Below, piece after piece: positions 1-7,719 of a DNA stretch of 43,856 nt. The notes beneath the pieces are model-generated. The model did not search any database. It was not told the origin of the DNA and saw nothing but the letters and a program-made list of their open reading frames with translations. The translations under genes and the position numbers were made by a program. The DNA lies in IMG/VR virus record IMGVR_UViG_3300017971_000426, positions 1 through 43,856 of that record; one strand, written 5' to 3'. This DNA is from a virus. Numbering within the stretch: the first letter of the stretch is position 1; each line of letters opens with the position of its first letter.

Positions 1-912
1 AGGTCCGTCCAGGAATCTCAGAGAGAATAACTCACTGTCAAACTCTCTGAAGTTATCTGGAGCACCTCCTATAAGACCTGTGAAGTTACCCTTGTACGCT
101 ACAATGTACTGATCATCAGGATATAAGGTGAACCCTCCAACTGCCTGTGGAGCTTCCGTAGGAATCGTCCAGGTGGTTCTGTACTGACCTAGACCCACCC
201 GAGTCATCTCTAACTCAGCAATCGCTGTCATACGTCCATTTGGAGATATGTGAGGAGGAGTAAAGACGTCAGCCACGACCCGGTTATCTTTTGGGTCTTG
301 CCGGCGTCCTCCAATTATCACTGTAACCTCAAAAGACAGACTTCCTCCTATGATTCCAGCAAGTTGGTCTTTAGGAGTGAGTCTTTTTTCATCAACAGCA
401 AGATTGACTACCTGGCCAGGTCTGAAGGGGTCTGTGAGAGGGTCGGCACTAACCGTTCCACCAGAATCTACTGTTTTTATTTGATAAAAATCATAAATAG
501 TACCTGTAGAGTCGGTATATTGGTGGACAACGTTATCTGTGAAAGGAACGTCTGGAGTTACAGTGCCAACAGTCTCAAAAGTACTGAACTCTGCGAGATC
601 ATTGAGCACGACAAACGTTGTCGGAAACGTAGTGATGGTGGATAGGTCGGTAGTAGGAGAAAAAGTGATAGTTGTGGAAGTATTGGCTATAATGTTGTAT
701 AGTAATCCGCCAATCTCCATCTGGTCTCCCAACAGGGCGTTATCGGCTGGAGGAGTACCATCAAAAGTAACTGTGACAACTTTAGTTACGTTATTTACGT
801 CTCCAGCGGCGGCTATAGTGCCGCTAGCAGCCCTAACACTTCTCTCTATTTGAAAACTGGTAATATTATTGGGAGGATTACCAGGAGATGTAAAATCTAT
901 AACGACTGACAT
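1..912 (-). CDS. Putative virion structural protein, C-terminus beyond the window
   Basis: An open frame of 304 codons runs without a stop from an ATG at 912 to the left edge, so the 3' end is missing. The protein starts MSVVIDFTSPGNPPNN and is rich in Thr, Val, Gly and Asp with alternating hydrophobic residues, as in beta-sandwich (Ig or fibronectin-like) phage structural proteins. Late parts read GRMTAIAELEMTRVGLGQYR and YPDDQYIVAYKG. Its ATG overlaps the stop of the upstream gene (TAATG), so the two are probably translationally coupled. The position after the adhesin-like genes fits a tail or baseplate-associated role. I do not recognise a specific family. Confidence 0.7.
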   Translation of the reverse strand, partial: MSVVIDFTSPGNPPNNITSFQIERSVRAASGTIAAAGDVNNVTKVVTVTFDGTPPADNALLGDQMEIGGLLYNIIANTSTTITFSPTTDLSTITTFPTTFVVLNDLAEFSTFETVGTVTPDVPFTDNVVHQYTDSTGTIYDFYQIKTVDSGGTVSADPLTDPFRPGQVVNLAVDEKRLTPKDQLAGIIGGSLSFEVTVIIGGRRQDPKDNRVVADVFTPPHISPNGRMTAIAELEMTRVGLGQYRTTWTIPTEAPQAVGGFTLYPDDQYIVAYKGNFTGLIGGAPDNFREFDSELFSLRFLDGP

Positions 913-1262
913 TACTTAAACAACCTTTCAAAAACTTTAGGTTTTTGTTCCTTAGCTTTTTCAATAGTCTCTAAAAGAGTATCTAATCTCTCTTTATATT
1001 TAGCATTTTCTGCCATCAAAGTACTGTAGCTAGATTTTAGAGACCTGATCTCATTTTTTAATGCTTTAAATTCTCCCTCAAAGTACTCTGCGTCGGCTAC
1101 TTCTTTCTGAACCAACATTTCTTCTACTTCTGCCATCACTTCTTCTTTTACTTTAGAAGAATCAGCCTGTGTTTGTATAGTACCCTGGGGGGTGTTACCC
1201 AACTGTTTGGGTTGTACATCTCTGGAGCTTTTCATCTTTTTTATCAATTTCTCAGTCTTCAT
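912..1262 (-). CDS. Small coiled-coil protein
   Basis: A 116-aa charged protein. I chose the ATG at 1262, which has an AGGTG sequence just upstream; a TTG nine codons earlier is also possible. Residues from about 35 to the end have Lys/Glu-rich heptad-like character (EVEEMLVQKEVADAEYFEGEF, then LKSSYSTLMAENAKYKERLD), which predicts a long coiled coil. It sits between a small membrane protein and a structural protein, with a 1-nt stop/start overlap downstream. It may be a chaperone-like or structural accessory protein. No family is recognised. Confidence 0.65.
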   Translation of the reverse strand: MKTEKLIKKMKSSRDVQPKQLGNTPQGTIQTQADSSKVKEEVMAEVEEMLVQKEVADAEYFEGEFKALKNEIRSLKSSYSTLMAENAKYKERLDTLLETIEKAKEQKPKVFERLFK

Positions 1263-1269
1263 AAGGCAC

Positions 1270-1443
1270 CTAAAAACTAAAATAGCCAAAAAGTTTTCCA
1301 GCTATTGCTATGAGTAAAGCAACCTGTATTAGTTGTAGAAAGACTGAAAATTTAATCCATGTGTGATGAGTGTTTTTAAGAATACGGATTCTCCCCTTAG
1401 CTTCCAGAGACTTAGGTTTCTTTCTAGTCTCTATCCTCCTCAT
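1270..1443 (-). CDS. 57-aa single-span membrane protein
   Basis: A short gene with a strong Shine-Dalgarno sequence (GGGAGAAAG) before its ATG at 1443. The basic N-terminus (MRRIETRKKPKSLEAKGRIR) is followed by one hydrophobic segment at about residues 34-54 (FSVFLQLIQVALLIAIAGKL), so an N-in single-span protein is predicted. It lies between two other small genes in the same direction, one of which also has an N-terminal hydrophobic stretch. A holin-like or lysis-accessory role is possible but not shown. Confidence 0.6.
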   Translation of the reverse strand: MRRIETRKKPKSLEAKGRIRILKNTHHTWIKFSVFLQLIQVALLIAIAGKLFGYFSF

Positions 1444-1458
1444 GTCTTTCTCCCTAAG

Positions 1459-1839
1459 TTATTTATGCCATTTCCACACTTCGTATTGGCCTTCTTCGTA
1501 CTCGTCCTCTTCAATTGCGTTTATACAGTGGTTGGGGCCATCTCCAAAGAACTGAGCAGCCTTATCCACAAAAGGATGTAACAGGTATTTGATATACCAC
1601 TTAGGCCTACCTGACCTGATTGCTCTCCCTGTCCTAGAACTAATAGTTTCGTCAGGGTTGCCTAACCACACTACATTCATAAACTGGTCTACCGCTATGG
1701 CTAAATCCTTACCGTGAGTCTCTAACTTTTTACTGCGAAATAATTTGCCAGCTACGTAAATTAATGCTCCTAGAATCAATTGAGCAACCATCATAGGAAG
1801 CATAATGGGTGTATTAATAAGTGCCCAAAGTTGTAACAT
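1459..1839 (-). CDS. Membrane-anchored phage protein
   Basis: A 126-aa protein with an N-terminal hydrophobic stretch at about residues 7-31 (TPIMLPMMVAQLILGALIYV). The soluble part contains GNPDETISSRTGRA and later FFGDGPNHCINA. Related NPDET/GHC-containing proteins of unknown function are common in tailed phages, often near structural or lysis genes; this is recalled from knowledge and was not searched. The gene abuts the next one (1839 is shared). The acidic C-terminus (IEEDEYEEGQYEVWKWHK) is unusual. Function unknown. Confidence 0.65.
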   Translation of the reverse strand: MLQLWALINTPIMLPMMVAQLILGALIYVAGKLFRSKKLETHGKDLAIAVDQFMNVVWLGNPDETISSRTGRAIRSGRPKWYIKYLLHPFVDKAAQFFGDGPNHCINAIEEDEYEEGQYEVWKWHK

Positions 1840-2480
1840 TATACAGATTCTCCTGGTAGTAGATGAGTACGATTTCTATAGAGTTCTAATTCCCCACATC
1901 CTACACAGTCTGTATTATTTGAATCTACCGTTATTTCCACCCACAACTCATAGCTTGGGGGGATGGGATTCTCGTTCGCAGCCTCCGTATTCATTTCATC
2001 GCCCATGGGACAATCACCCATAATCATGTGATGATTTACATAATGAACAAGAGGAGTATCAGCCGTTGCCTGGGTGTACATATCAGTTCCGTCTAACCCA
2101 AGCATAGAAGCTGGAATTGTACCGTTAGGGTCTTTATAATATCCATTGGTTGGACATATAACCCAAAAATCAACAAAGGTACCGAAGGGCGCATTAAGCC
2201 AGTATAAACAACCCTCTTTTACTCGCACATCATCTACGAAACTTAACTTAAGCCTCTTTCTCTTAAACCCACTAGGAATCGAGGTCGTTATAGAATCGGT
2301 AACTACGTCATCGGAAGTGGAAAAATCCCACTGAATAATGGTCCCGTCCCCTATAGCTGTAGAACTATCCCCCCGCGTGGTAAAATAAGTCGTAGAGTCA
2401 ATAGGACGGCTATCTGAACGTACAAGCTGACGTCCATCGGCTGCTCTGTCATTCTTTCTAGGTCTAGCTTTAGTTGGCAT
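1839..2480 (-). CDS. Putative virion structural protein
   Basis: A 213-aa protein with a basic N-terminus (MPTKARPRKNDRAADGR), then a beta-rich body with an aromatic/Gly stretch (GTFVDFWVICPTNGYYKDPNG) and a C-terminal CVGCGELELYRNRTH. The single CxxC (VGC pair) might bind a metal. It is packed 3 bp after the next gene in the virion operon. The composition fits a head or tail decoration protein, but no family is recognised. Confidence 0.65.
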   Translation of the reverse strand: MPTKARPRKNDRAADGRQLVRSDSRPIDSTTYFTTRGDSSTAIGDGTIIQWDFSTSDDVVTDSITTSIPSGFKRKRLKLSFVDDVRVKEGCLYWLNAPFGTFVDFWVICPTNGYYKDPNGTIPASMLGLDGTDMYTQATADTPLVHYVNHHMIMGDCPMGDEMNTEAANENPIPPSYELWVEITVDSNNTDCVGCGELELYRNRTHLLPGESV

Positions 2481-2482
2481 GA

Positions 2483-2803
2483 TTATAGTACCTTATAATC
2501 AAATTCTGCCCCTAAACGTTCTGCGTTTGGGGAATCATTAACCAAAACAATGGCCATTTTTTTCGTACCATCACCGGTAAATGTTCTCAATATATCTCGT
2601 TTTTCTGAATTATAGGTAATGGCTATGAGTTCCTGTGTTCCATCATAGTCCCATATAACACAAACGTGCGTTTCTCGATAAGCGTTAGCAGAACCATTCC
2701 ACCGAGTAATTTCCCACGTTTCTCCGTCTGGAATCACAAACTCTTGAGAGTCTTCAGTATTAGAGGATACTTCCTTGTAGTAGTACTTGTGTAAAACTTC
2801 CAT
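2483..2803 (-). CDS. Single-domain beta protein, paralogous to its two neighbours
   Basis: A 106-aa protein that is essentially one domain: EFVIPDGETWEITRWNGSA near the start, then charged beta strands (HVCVIWDYDGTQELIAITY) and a GDGTKKMAIVLVNDS segment. The same order of motifs, (I/V)P(N/D)GET, then a D-rich strand, then G(N/D)GT(K/R/T) plus a hydrophobic strand, forms the C-terminal thirds of the next two genes upstream (2803-3528 and 3528-4784). It therefore looks like a free-standing copy of their C-terminal domain. Likely an adhesin or tail/capsid surface domain. Confidence 0.7.
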   Translation of the reverse strand: MEVLHKYYYKEVSSNTEDSQEFVIPDGETWEITRWNGSANAYRETHVCVIWDYDGTQELIAITYNSEKRDILRTFTGDGTKKMAIVLVNDSPNAERLGAEFDYKVL

Positions 2804-3528
2804 TAATAGTATCCCTCCCAGCGACCAAAGATTTCTGCGGAACCACCTCCCAATCGCCTCCGTCTCAAAGCAATTCTCCTGGTCCCATTTCCTTCAACGG
2901 TAAAACTCAAATCATGTTGATCACTAGAAGCATTAACATGTATAACATCTATAATGGTCATACCATTCCCGTTACCGTTGGAATCATACCACAATTCAAT
3001 GGCGCAACCACCGTTGGCTTCCTCTGAACTTCCAGATAAGCGTTGGATAACTACAGTTTCCCCATTAGGTATGGTATAGTAATCTGTATCTGTGCCAGAC
3101 ATATTATTATATTCTGTCACACTTATTTCTGTAGTTCCAGGAGGAGCTTCCGGAGGTTCCTGAGATACTAACAATCTACCAGCGGCGCTCACAGAAGCCT
3201 TATAGTTAGAATTATCCTTATCCCGAATAACTATTTCTGTATGAGACCCACTAGCCTGTTCCGTAATTACTTTAAGAGTTATTTTGCCATTAGCCGAGGC
3301 TTTATAATTATTTTCAAAATCTGTTCTGTCGGCAGTATTTTGTGAAATATTGATGCCTGCGGGCTCGTACCCGGCTTTATGTATATCTACAAAATATACT
3401 AGAGAATTTTCAAAGGCAAATATAAAATACTTCTCAGTAGTTTCGTGGTATTGGAATTCAATCTCTTTAGCGGAAACTAAAGCCTTTAGGTCTGCCCATG
3501 ATTTTTCTAGTTTACCTAAGAATGACAT
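2803..3528 (-). CDS. Modular virion surface protein
   Basis: A 241-aa protein. The N-terminal half contains short repeats of the type NYKASVSAAGRLLVSQ and NNYKASANGKITLKV, found in phage tail or decoration proteins. After a Pro-rich linker (EPPEAPPGTTEI) the C-terminal domain has YYTIPNGETVVIQRLSGSSE and VEGNGTRRIALRRRR, and ends GRWEGYY. The linker and C-terminal domain match the neighbour at 3528-4784 (SPPEAPAATTP, IPNGET, ending VVRGYY). The Gly-Tyr-Tyr end is shared only by these two. Probable trimeric fibre-like or decoration protein. Confidence 0.7.
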   Translation of the reverse strand: MSFLGKLEKSWADLKALVSAKEIEFQYHETTEKYFIFAFENSLVYFVDIHKAGYEPAGINISQNTADRTDFENNYKASANGKITLKVITEQASGSHTEIVIRDKDNSNYKASVSAAGRLLVSQEPPEAPPGTTEISVTEYNNMSGTDTDYYTIPNGETVVIQRLSGSSEEANGGCAIELWYDSNGNGNGMTIIDVIHVNASSDQHDLSFTVEGNGTRRIALRRRRLGGGSAEIFGRWEGYY

Positions 3529-4784
3529 TAGTAGTATCCTCTCACTACAGCATCGAGTTCTCTAGTACCACCACCGAAGTGCTCACGATAAATCCTAATT
3601 AATGTGGTTGTACCATTCCCTGTCATCACTGTTCCATCTCTTGCTTGGGATGTATTTGGATAAATTTCTGTAGTAAAACCAGTTAAATAGACTCGACTAA
3701 TTAGATGCTCTACAGAGGCTGCGTCTACATATAGTACCTCGACTTTAGAACCCTTCTCCGTTGGATCTCCTTCTGAGCCCGCTGTCAATTGTGACATGGT
3801 AAAAGTTTCTCCATTGGGGATAATCCAATCTTCCGTATCTGTACCAGATAAAGATAGAGGACTACTTCCATCTATTGTTACTGGTGTAGTTGCAGCGGGT
3901 GCTTCTGGGGGACTAGTAGATACTTTGCCAACAATTTCTACACGGTGTTTGCCGTCTTCTGCATCAACCGTAATACTGGGAACCCTGACAATATCTGATT
4001 CGTCTAAACCAGAAAATATAAATGCTCTAGTATTAGCCGGTCTTGCAGTATCTAGTGCTACATCTAAGTCAACTCCATTTGTATCTATTGGATGTACATC
4101 TTGAGAAGCCCCACCAGCTTCTATTTTAGCTGCTACTTGAAGTCTGTATGTTCCAGCATCATTCAGTACGTCTACCAGATTGGTCCCATCTCCAATTCTG
4201 ATACTATCTTGGGTATGGCTCAGATCTCTTATGTCTAGATCTGTAGCAGAAACTGTCCAAGGAGGAGTACCCTGCTGAACCGTCCATGTACCACTCTGCA
4301 CAGCAGCTACTGAATCTTGGGCGGAATCTAAATCCCTAATATCCACGTCTGCGGGTAAGGTAAGCACGTCAATTTGTAACTGTCCTGAACTGTCTACCGA
4401 CACATGTCTATAATTAGATCCGTCTGAGCCAGCAAAAATACGACCTACATCTCCTGGGGCAACAGCTTGGGCGTCAGTAACTAGCTGTCCCGAAGTTCCA
4501 CCGCCCCCAATTACGTCTACCTGAAGCCTACCAAGATTATTAGTCAAGAGGTAATAAAAGTTACTTCCATCACTACCTAAAGCTATATTACCCTTTTCGG
4601 CTCCAGTATCAGCCGTGCCATCGACATACTGCTCTCCCCCACCAGCGCCAAACACTTTCAACGCCCCGGTGGAATCTACTACAGCCTTATAGGTAGGAGT
4701 CGTTCCGTCAATAATGACTGAATAATTCTCTTCAGAATTAATTACATTTTTTACTTCTTGTTCAGTAGGACCGAAATCTGCCAT
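3528..4784 (-). CDS. Modular virion surface or tail-fibre-like protein
   Basis: A 418-aa protein built of short beta repeats: TYKAVVDSTGALKVFG, FYYLLTNNLGRLQVDVIGG, YRHVSVDSSGQLQIDV, then VQSGTWTVQQGTPPWTV and DLDIRDLSHTQDSIRIGDG. Such D-x-x-G-x-L-x-V repeats are typical of phage structural proteins that form extended beta rods (family knowledge). After a Pro-rich linker near residue 290 there is the IPNGET-type C-terminal domain ending GYY. The tandem of genes with the same end domain suggests duplication and exchange of receptor-binding or surface modules. Confidence 0.75.
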   Translation of the reverse strand: MADFGPTEQEVKNVINSEENYSVIIDGTTPTYKAVVDSTGALKVFGAGGGEQYVDGTADTGAEKGNIALGSDGSNFYYLLTNNLGRLQVDVIGGGGTSGQLVTDAQAVAPGDVGRIFAGSDGSNYRHVSVDSSGQLQIDVLTLPADVDIRDLDSAQDSVAAVQSGTWTVQQGTPPWTVSATDLDIRDLSHTQDSIRIGDGTNLVDVLNDAGTYRLQVAAKIEAGGASQDVHPIDTNGVDLDVALDTARPANTRAFIFSGLDESDIVRVPSITVDAEDGKHRVEIVGKVSTSPPEAPAATTPVTIDGSSPLSLSGTDTEDWIIPNGETFTMSQLTAGSEGDPTEKGSKVEVLYVDAASVEHLISRVYLTGFTTEIYPNTSQARDGTVMTGNGTTTLIRIYREHFGGGTRELDAVVRGYY

Positions 4785-4797
4785 AAATTACACTATA

Positions 4798-5865
4798 TTA
4801 AGTAGTAAATCCATTGATAGCTGCATGTGCGAGACCTGAAGCGTCCCCACCTGCATTTCTTACTCTAACCTCTAAGGTTCGGTTAGCAGCTCCAGCTACT
4901 TCTATTTCTGTGGGGAAAGTATATTCTCCACTAGGAGTAGCACCAGAGTTTAAACTCCTTCTAATAGTCTCTGTTAGAGCCCCACTATCTCTGACCTCTA
5001 ATCTAAAGTCAGCTTGTTCACTAGCTGCCCACTGAAAAGCAGAGATGTGGTAGGTAGTACCAGCTCCGACAGCAAGGCTAATCAGAGTATCTACGCCTCC
5101 CGTCATAGCTATGAGACCATCATCTCCTCCATCAGAAACTGTATCTGTCTCTGTGCCAGAGGTTCCATCAACTGTGGAGACAACGTTAACATCTAGTGCT
5201 TGGTCAGCACCAACTAAGGTACTAGTTAAGCCAGTACCACCACTGTCATACAAGCGAACTAGAATTGACCCATCAGCTTCGATGCCTAGAGTATCTGTAC
5301 CATCTCCAATAGACACACTATCGGAAGCGTCAGTTAAGCTCCTAATATCTAAGTCTGTGGCGGTAACATTAACGTCGCCGTCTGGAACTATCCACAAAGC
5401 ACCACGGTCGTTAGTACGAAGACGGGTATAGTCTCCATCAACTTCTGTCAGGGTACCTAGAGCATCATCTCTAACGGCTAAAGCCTGTATACCCGCATCC
5501 GTGGCACCAGCCACGTCACTAACAGAAAATACAGCATCATCTAAGAGCTGTAAAGAGGTTAAAATATCAGCACTATTGGTTTCCACGACTTGGAGGTTAC
5601 CAGAACCGTCCACCACCGCCGTATTAGTACCGTCGCTAAGACGAACTGTTATAGAACCATCAGCAAAGATGGCAAGTACATCTGTACCGTCACCTACCTG
5701 AACGGAGTCCCCAGCCGTATGGTCTAGATTAACATCAAAATTACCAGCTACAATTAGCCGGCCAGATGAGTCTAGTTGTACAGACCGTTTTTCTCCGTTA
5801 GATAGGGTTGGCAAGGAGGTGAGATGTTCACCTACTAGATTTCCAAATTGATTGAAATCAGCCAT
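4798..5865 (-). CDS. Repeat-rich virion surface protein
   Basis: A 355-aa protein with the same rod repeats as its neighbour: RSVQLDSSGRLIVAGNFDV, VQVGDGTDVLAIFADGSITV, AVVDGSGNLQVVE and DLDIRSLTDASDSVSIGDG. The C-terminal ~85 residues form a different domain (TYHISAFQWAASEQADFRLE, then TFPTEIEVAGAANRTLEVRV) resembling a lectin-like or jelly-roll fold in strand pattern. The ATG at 5865 follows an AGGAG sequence. Probable tail-fibre or capsid-decoration component. Exact role unknown. Confidence 0.72.
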   Translation of the reverse strand: MADFNQFGNLVGEHLTSLPTLSNGEKRSVQLDSSGRLIVAGNFDVNLDHTAGDSVQVGDGTDVLAIFADGSITVRLSDGTNTAVVDGSGNLQVVETNSADILTSLQLLDDAVFSVSDVAGATDAGIQALAVRDDALGTLTEVDGDYTRLRTNDRGALWIVPDGDVNVTATDLDIRSLTDASDSVSIGDGTDTLGIEADGSILVRLYDSGGTGLTSTLVGADQALDVNVVSTVDGTSGTETDTVSDGGDDGLIAMTGGVDTLISLAVGAGTTYHISAFQWAASEQADFRLEVRDSGALTETIRRSLNSGATPSGEYTFPTEIEVAGAANRTLEVRVRNAGGDASGLAHAAINGFTT

Positions 5866-5924
5866 TTATTTCTCCTGAATCAGTATGAATAGTCATTGAG
5901 CTTGATTCCAATCCTCCCAGATGC

Positions 5925-6662
5925 CTAATCCCTAAACCCCTGAATAGATGCAAAAAATTCCACTCCAGACAGAAATGCCGGAGGAGTCTTATCAGGTTTT
6001 ACGTCTATGGTTAAGGTTTGCCCAGAAGCTAACCGTCTAGGCTCCAAGAAAGGAAATTCCACATTTGGAGACCCAGCCGTAAGATGCTTCTTTCTAATAG
6101 TTACTCCATTTAGTCTCATACGAACCACAGAGTCTACTGGACCAGTAATCTCTGCAAAGGCTATGTATGTATCATTAAATGGAACTACATACGTTAGAAC
6201 GTTGGTATAACTCCCTCCTGCATTGATAGTTACTTCGTTCTCAGCGTATATTTGTGTTTGGTGACCTGAAACAGCTACAGTATCTCCACTAGAGGCTTCT
6301 AATTTTACCTCTAAGCCCCCAGCGGGGATAACTATTTCAGTATGAAGGGGGTTGAGAGCAGAAAAAGCAGCACCAGCTTCATCTAGTAAACGAATGCTGA
6401 CAGTGCCATCAGAATGCACAAAAAGTTTATCGGAATTAGATAGATTGCCTATAGCGACGTTATCGCCGTCTTCAGAGTCTAAATCTACATTTATTGTAGC
6501 ATTCTCAACAGTTACATTAGCATCAACCAGGAGACGTACTTTACCATCTCCGTCTATAAGCACATCTACGGGTCGCCCATTAGGTCCAACTATAGAGACA
6601 CCTTGGGTAGGTCCTTTAGACGTGTGTTGAATTCCTGCTCCTGTACTGCCTTTAGCGCCCAT
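5925..6662 (-). CDS. Virion surface protein with C-terminal beta-sandwich
   Basis: A 245-aa protein. Residues ~1-130 contain rod repeats shared with the downstream genes (RPVDVLIDGDGKVRLLVDA, NVAIGNLSNSDKLFVHSDGT). Residues ~135-245 form a beta-sandwich-like domain (TYVVPFNDTYIAFAEITG, VVRMRLNGVTIRKKH, FPFLEPRRLASGQTLTIDVK). The domain layout, repeats then a terminal globular domain, is the same as for 4798-5865 but the end domain differs. It follows the coiled-coil gene by 8 bp. Confidence 0.7.
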   Translation of the reverse strand: MGAKGSTGAGIQHTSKGPTQGVSIVGPNGRPVDVLIDGDGKVRLLVDANVTVENATINVDLDSEDGDNVAIGNLSNSDKLFVHSDGTVSIRLLDEAGAAFSALNPLHTEIVIPAGGLEVKLEASSGDTVAVSGHQTQIYAENEVTINAGGSYTNVLTYVVPFNDTYIAFAEITGPVDSVVRMRLNGVTIRKKHLTAGSPNVEFPFLEPRRLASGQTLTIDVKPDKTPPAFLSGVEFFASIQGFRD

Positions 6663-6670
6663 GGAGTCCC

Positions 6671-7006
6671 TTATTTCTTAGCTTTTTTGGTAGCTTTCTT
6701 TTTGGATTTAGGCTTATCTTTTTTGATTTTAAGGGGTTCTACAACATCACCTTGTTGTAATTGAGCTAATTCCGGATAAGCTGTATTATTAATTTCGTTA
6801 ACTTCTTCTTCAATAGAGTTCAGCTCTGGAGATATTTCGTCTTGAGTTACCTTACGGAAAACTTCCATAGCATCTGAATACTTCTTACGAAGACCTTCTA
6901 AACGTTTTTGGAGACGTTTCACCTGAGCTGTGGGTTTATACTCTTCTAGTACACCCAAAATCATATTAATTTCTAGACGTTGTCTGTCTAATCTTAAAAG
7001 ACCCAT
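6671..7006 (-). CDS. Helical coiled-coil protein with Lys-rich tail
   Basis: A 111-aa protein. Residues ~5-85 look fully helical (VKRLQKRLEGLRKKYSDAME), and the last ~15 residues are a Lys-rich tail (KSKKKATKKAKK) that could contact DNA or capsid. It sits in the head gene block, 9 bp after the zinc-binding protein gene. A head-completion or internal protein role is possible, but nothing in the sequence decides it. Confidence 0.65.
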   Translation of the reverse strand: MGLLRLDRQRLEINMILGVLEEYKPTAQVKRLQKRLEGLRKKYSDAMEVFRKVTQDEISPELNSIEEEVNEINNTAYPELAQLQQGDVVEPLKIKKDKPKSKKKATKKAKK

Positions 7007-7015
7007 AATTCCTCC

Positions 7016-7651
7016 CTATTTCTTCCTCTTTTCAGGATCAAACCTAACATGGGCGAAACAGTAACCTGCTGGGCTACTTTTTAACGCCTTGTTGTCACAC
7101 ACTTTTCCGTCTTTTTTACGGATATATGAACAAAGCCCCAGAGTTTTATGAGCTTCAGCTCTTTGTTCTGGTGTAAGTTCTTCTAGATTAAGAGGTTCCT
7201 CTTCCTCTTCTTTTTCCTCAAGTATATATTGAGGAGCGTCGTCATCACCCAAACCTGACAGTTCAGATACAGGTTCCTCTACGAGAGCCTCTGTAACTGG
7301 CTGTTCTTCTTGTGTAATTACTTCGTCTTGTGGTGTGACCTCCGTTTTCTCAGTGGGTAATTCGTTTGCATGGAGACCTATGGCTTTTAAATAATGCCAG
7401 TAAACATCCTTACCATAGATCATCTCGATTTCTTTAAGTCTGAAGATGTTTTTTAGGTAGGTTAAATCGAATACTTTATGATTTCTTAGAAACGGAGCAG
7501 TTTTGATAAACTGATGACTTTTGGAATTTTTTACTATGACCGCAAAGCCTCTAGTAAATTTGATTCCATGATAATAGGTATTTGAAGAATCCCGCAAAGG
7601 ATGCTTCACGACAATATATTCATTGTCTGTAACCTTGCGATTCCAGTACAT
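7016..7651 (-). CDS. Structural-block protein with C-terminal zinc-finger-like motif
   Basis: A 211-aa protein. The N-terminal ~95 residues are beta-rich and basic (YIVVKHPLRDSSNTYYHGIK). A long acidic linker (EEKEEEEEPLNLEELTPEQ) leads to a C-terminal C-x(10)-C-x(11)-C-x2-H arrangement (CSYIRKKDGKVC, then GYCFAHVRFD), which resembles a small zinc-binding knuckle. It is the first gene after the capsid gene terminator. Its role is unknown; a capsid-associated or head-tail adaptor protein is possible. Confidence 0.65.
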   Translation of the reverse strand: MYWNRKVTDNEYIVVKHPLRDSSNTYYHGIKFTRGFAVIVKNSKSHQFIKTAPFLRNHKVFDLTYLKNIFRLKEIEMIYGKDVYWHYLKAIGLHANELPTEKTEVTPQDEVITQEEQPVTEALVEEPVSELSGLGDDDAPQYILEEKEEEEEPLNLEELTPEQRAEAHKTLGLCSYIRKKDGKVCDNKALKSSPAGYCFAHVRFDPEKRKK

Positions 7652-7670
7652 TTTCCCTCCTCAAGGAAAA

Positions 7671-7701
7671 GTAGGGACGGGGCTTAATGCCCCGCCCGTA
7701 C
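7671..7701 (-). terminator. Intrinsic terminator behind the major capsid gene
   Basis: Read on the minus strand, a GC-rich hairpin (core GGGGC, 5-nt loop ATTAA, GCCCC, extended by further pairs with two mismatches) is followed directly by TTTTCC. It lies 19 bp after the capsid stop codon. It would end or attenuate transcription after the capsid gene, separating its expression from the downstream adhesin-like genes. Confidence 0.8.
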
Positions 7702-7719
7702 TATAATTTCTACGCTAGA

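Noticed and set aside
250-853. Open frames on the plus strand near the left edge
   Set aside because: They lie opposite a 304-codon minus-strand frame that is coupled to its upstream gene and runs to the window edge. Their products lack any protein-like pattern.
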